Shown here piece after piece: positions 63,101-64,000 of a DNA stretch of 64,000 nucleotides. The position numbers and the translations under genes were made by a program. Under the pieces are notes generated by a model. That model did no database searches and was not told the DNA's origin. It worked only from the letters and a program-made list of their open reading frames with translations. Position 1 is the stretch's first letter. Each line of letters begins with the position of its first letter. This DNA comes from JANLUX01 sp031366005. GTDB lineage: Bacteria; Bacteroidota; Bacteroidia; AKYH767-A; OLB10. Location: positions 34,369-98,368 of the forward strand of contig JANLZB010000055.1 in NCBI GenBank assembly GCA_031366005.1, read 5' to 3'.

Positions 63101-63694
63101 TGTTGTATCTGCAAACATTCTCGCTAACCGCATTGCCCACACACCTATGCTCATGCGGGAGTTACTATTGGCACCATTCGCCATTCCCCAGGCAGTGTCA
63201 GCAAGGCAGGTGACATCTACATTACTTTGCGTGCCGAATGATCGTATCCAAACATTCAGCGGGTCATTGCCCGGTCCGTTTGCCACAGCGACAGCATTAC
63301 TCTGCCCTGTCACAATATAGGCATCACCGCTGCAAACACTGTCAGCATTATTTACCAGCGTAGCTGTATTACCTTTAAACAAATACATTTTAAAACGATA
63401 ATTGCTTTTTTCAGCATGGATTTTATAATTCTTCTCAAAGGGTGCATTCCCATTGTTGTAATTCAATGTCAATGTTGAACTATCAGCCAGCACACCATTT
63501 TTATGCATGGTAAAAATTGCATTTGCAAATCCGTTTGCATTAACCAACCCCGAAACAGTTACCGTAGCTGAATCATTCGCATCCCTTGGATACAACTGCA
63601 TTGAAACAGGGCGTGCATTAAAAACCACCTGTGCCATGGCAACCGGCAAAAGCAATACACTTAAAAAGCCAACAAGTAAAAATCTTAATTTCAT
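60140..63694 (-). CDS. SASA-domain esterase with Ig-like repeats and T9SS domain
   Basis: The protein has 1184 residues. Signal peptide (FLLVGFLSVLLLPVAMA), then an SGNH/sialate O-acetylesterase-like domain: VTGQSNAVAVANG (GQSN at 130-133, catalytic Ser132), LFWYQGESDGDIEY and EFDGCHFTTAGYQALA (Asp/His near 332-335). Residues about 480-1090 hold roughly eight Ig-like repeats (YQWYQNG, FLWSNGS, YLWSTGV motifs; each ends with GSYRVIVTNNTGC-like). The C terminus is a T9SS type A domain (LSVYPQPFSKEFMVQ, then EPGVYFYFLKSSK). It probably de-acetylates surface or dietary glycans outside the cell. Confidence 0.87.
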   Translation of the reverse strand: MKLRFLLVGFLSVLLLPVAMAQVVFNARPVSMQLYPRDANDSATVTVSGLVNANGFANAIFTMHKNGVLADSSTLTLNYNNGNAPFEKNYKIHAEKSNYRFKMYLFKGNTATLVNNADSVCSGDAYIVTGQSNAVAVANGPGNDPLNVWIRSFGTQSNVDVTCLADTAWGMANGANSNSRMSIGVWAMRLARMFADTTGIPVCVINGGRTSSKIIDHLPLTDHADVSSYYGRLFYRAQKAHVEGKAKALFWYQGESDGDIEYLNYAGRFAQLYNAWKQDYSSLQKIVVIQTRPGCIISPSMQYHQQLREVLRSLENVYPDVTLSTTVGLPEFDGCHFTTAGYQALATQLYYQFCDEFIGKPEVPGSNPPHLVSAIYTNNDNTEISLIYDQDVAWPNSFNGYNMRDYLYLNCSSGVVNGSACHDTLKLQLSASTNADKFSYLPPIYYAGTTDVYQGPWLTNARNVGAPAFYQFTISNNLVITADRNPSICSGDSVILSTTRTGQSYQWYQNGGLIMGATQQQYVAKVSGVYNLVMKDADNLSVSSNSITVSNAATVKPVITSSNGKGTLCAGRNLTLYCNQGATFLWSTGETTSSISVSDSGNYTVSITTANGCSGVSDTFKVVMDMPAKPVIVSDKAGICEGDSAKLTSGNYSSFLWSNGSNQPSIYVKDSGYYSITVNDSVGCAAVSDSVSLPLRQTPAATVNSSSSRACPGQSISVYSASPATFYLWSTGVTTSGISVNTTGVYTLTVTDQYGCKGVSAGVSLTISAPAITISPTGNRVICSGTSQLLTATVNASPGTFQWYKGKSPIANSNNSTYAVSSAGNYTVVFTDSYGCSASSTATVITVSPLPAASFTITDDLDFCNDSLVTLTANAGAGLSYQWQKNMTDMPGANNQVYATQTKGSYRVIVTNNTGCSKTSTAKTVPLNVPLPVASFTVSDQFDNCMDSVVTLTAASATAYQWQNNLVNIPGANDEVYVTQAKGSYRLITTNAAGCTKASSTKAIPIIDPTATVRASGSLTICAGDSVVLTANAGSGYTYEWLQVSTPIAGAVEQSYAAKTTGSFRVRVTNSIGCTALSGSKSVKVNNCGSRISSDVSNETEDQLSVYPQPFSKEFMVQLPADEADNSDYSLEIRNIAGALVLQVNKVIFNDNEATVNAEVLEPGVYFYFLKSSKHFYRGRLMKN

Positions 63695-64000
63695 AATTCC
63701 CGGATATCAATAATTACACAAAAAAAATGTGCCTGCAACAGTGCAAAAGTAAGAGGCTTCATAGTCCCTTCAGTAAAAAATTTATTTCATTGTTAAAAAC
63801 ATGTTTTAAATGGGTGGATATTCCTGATTATCTCTTCCCGGTAACGCTGATCTCTTCAGAAATGAATCTCTTTGCACCGTGACTATGATCTCCTCACCCC
63901 CGGCCCCTCTCCCAGGGAGAGGGGTGGCTGACGCGAGAGTAAATTTTTTTTGCGATACCTATCCTAAAGGAAGCACAGAGCGACTGTTGTGATAATTTTG
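63695..64000. other. Gene-free end of the window
   Basis: No gene is visible in the last 300 bases. It contains the third CCCTCTCC hairpin repeat (63892-63924). The region would hold the promoter of the large T9SS gene, but no clear TAnnTTTG box was identified. Confidence 0.5.
63892..63924 (+). repeat. CCTCACCCC...CCCCTCTCCC hairpin repeat
   Basis: CCCCTCTCCC (63904-63913) pairs with GGGAGAGGGG (63915-63924) around a single A, preceded by TCCTCACCCCC. It is the strongest of three copies in this window. Confidence 0.85.

Noticed and set aside
1..64000. tRNA, rRNA, tmRNA or SRP RNA genes
   Set aside because: No cloverleaf or conserved RNA segment was recognised in the gaps; a dedicated RNA scan could still find one.

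Overview
The window looks like a chromosomal segment of an AT-rich member of the Bacteroidota, probably an uncultured environmental lineage. The evidence is the set of secreted proteins ending in a type IX secretion (T9SS) type A sorting domain (YPNP followed by a G-x-Y-F/I motif), the near absence of Shine-Dalgarno sites, TAnnTTTG promoter-like boxes, a large CarB without the C-terminal allosteric domain, and typical families such as DUF4834, DUF486, YfhO and propeller-type LytS/LytTR signalling. I see no rRNA, tRNA, CRISPR array, complete insertion sequence or prophage.

Layout. 0.6-9.5 kb: a GlmU-like protein, a kelch T9SS protein, a lipid-binding-like protein, an MscS channel, a LemA/TPM/TPM/DUF486 block, and TrmB divergent from a glycosyltransferase. 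9.5-12.5 kb: a startless remnant frame, a ParE-type toxin-antitoxin pair and a second kelch T9SS protein. 12.6-16.3 kb: central metabolism (PDH E1 beta, EtfBA) and a bifunctional nuclease. 16.3-29.5 kb: a mostly minus-strand surface-polysaccharide island (four glycosyltransferases or deacetylases, a flippase, four methyltransferases, YfhO), punctuated by two toxin-antitoxin modules and a decayed deacetylase paralogue. 29.5-36 kb: carB and uvrA, separated by an MITE-like element. 36.6-48.3 kb: an orphan two-domain protein, an SBBP-repeat T9SS protein, transport and hydrolase genes (AI-2E family, GT9, TatD, L-asparaginase, amidohydrolase). 48.4-53.4 kb: an OmpA/TPR/PD40 protein and the housekeeping set queE, folD, ffh. 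53.5-64 kb: a T9SS protein divergent from a propeller histidine kinase with its LytTR regulator, then tmk and a very large SGNH-esterase/Ig-repeat T9SS protein.

The most unusual feature is the load of small palindromic repeats, several of which sit inside genes. UvrA carries an in-frame insertion of about 90 residues made of dispersed repeats. A glycosyltransferase and the OmpA-family gene carry copies of a CCCTCTCC-AAAGGAGAGGG hairpin. Two other genes contain TCCCGAT-ATCGGGA palindromes. A 213-bp IS5-like MITE ends exactly at the uvrA stop codon. Between uvrA and the orphan gene lies an array of six 19-bp motifs spaced alternately 42 and 43 bp, which is the best candidate for an undescribed regulatory or structural element. 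Two covarying hairpins precede T9SS genes. Toxin-antitoxin genes recur: three intact pairs and one orphan antitoxin-like remnant.
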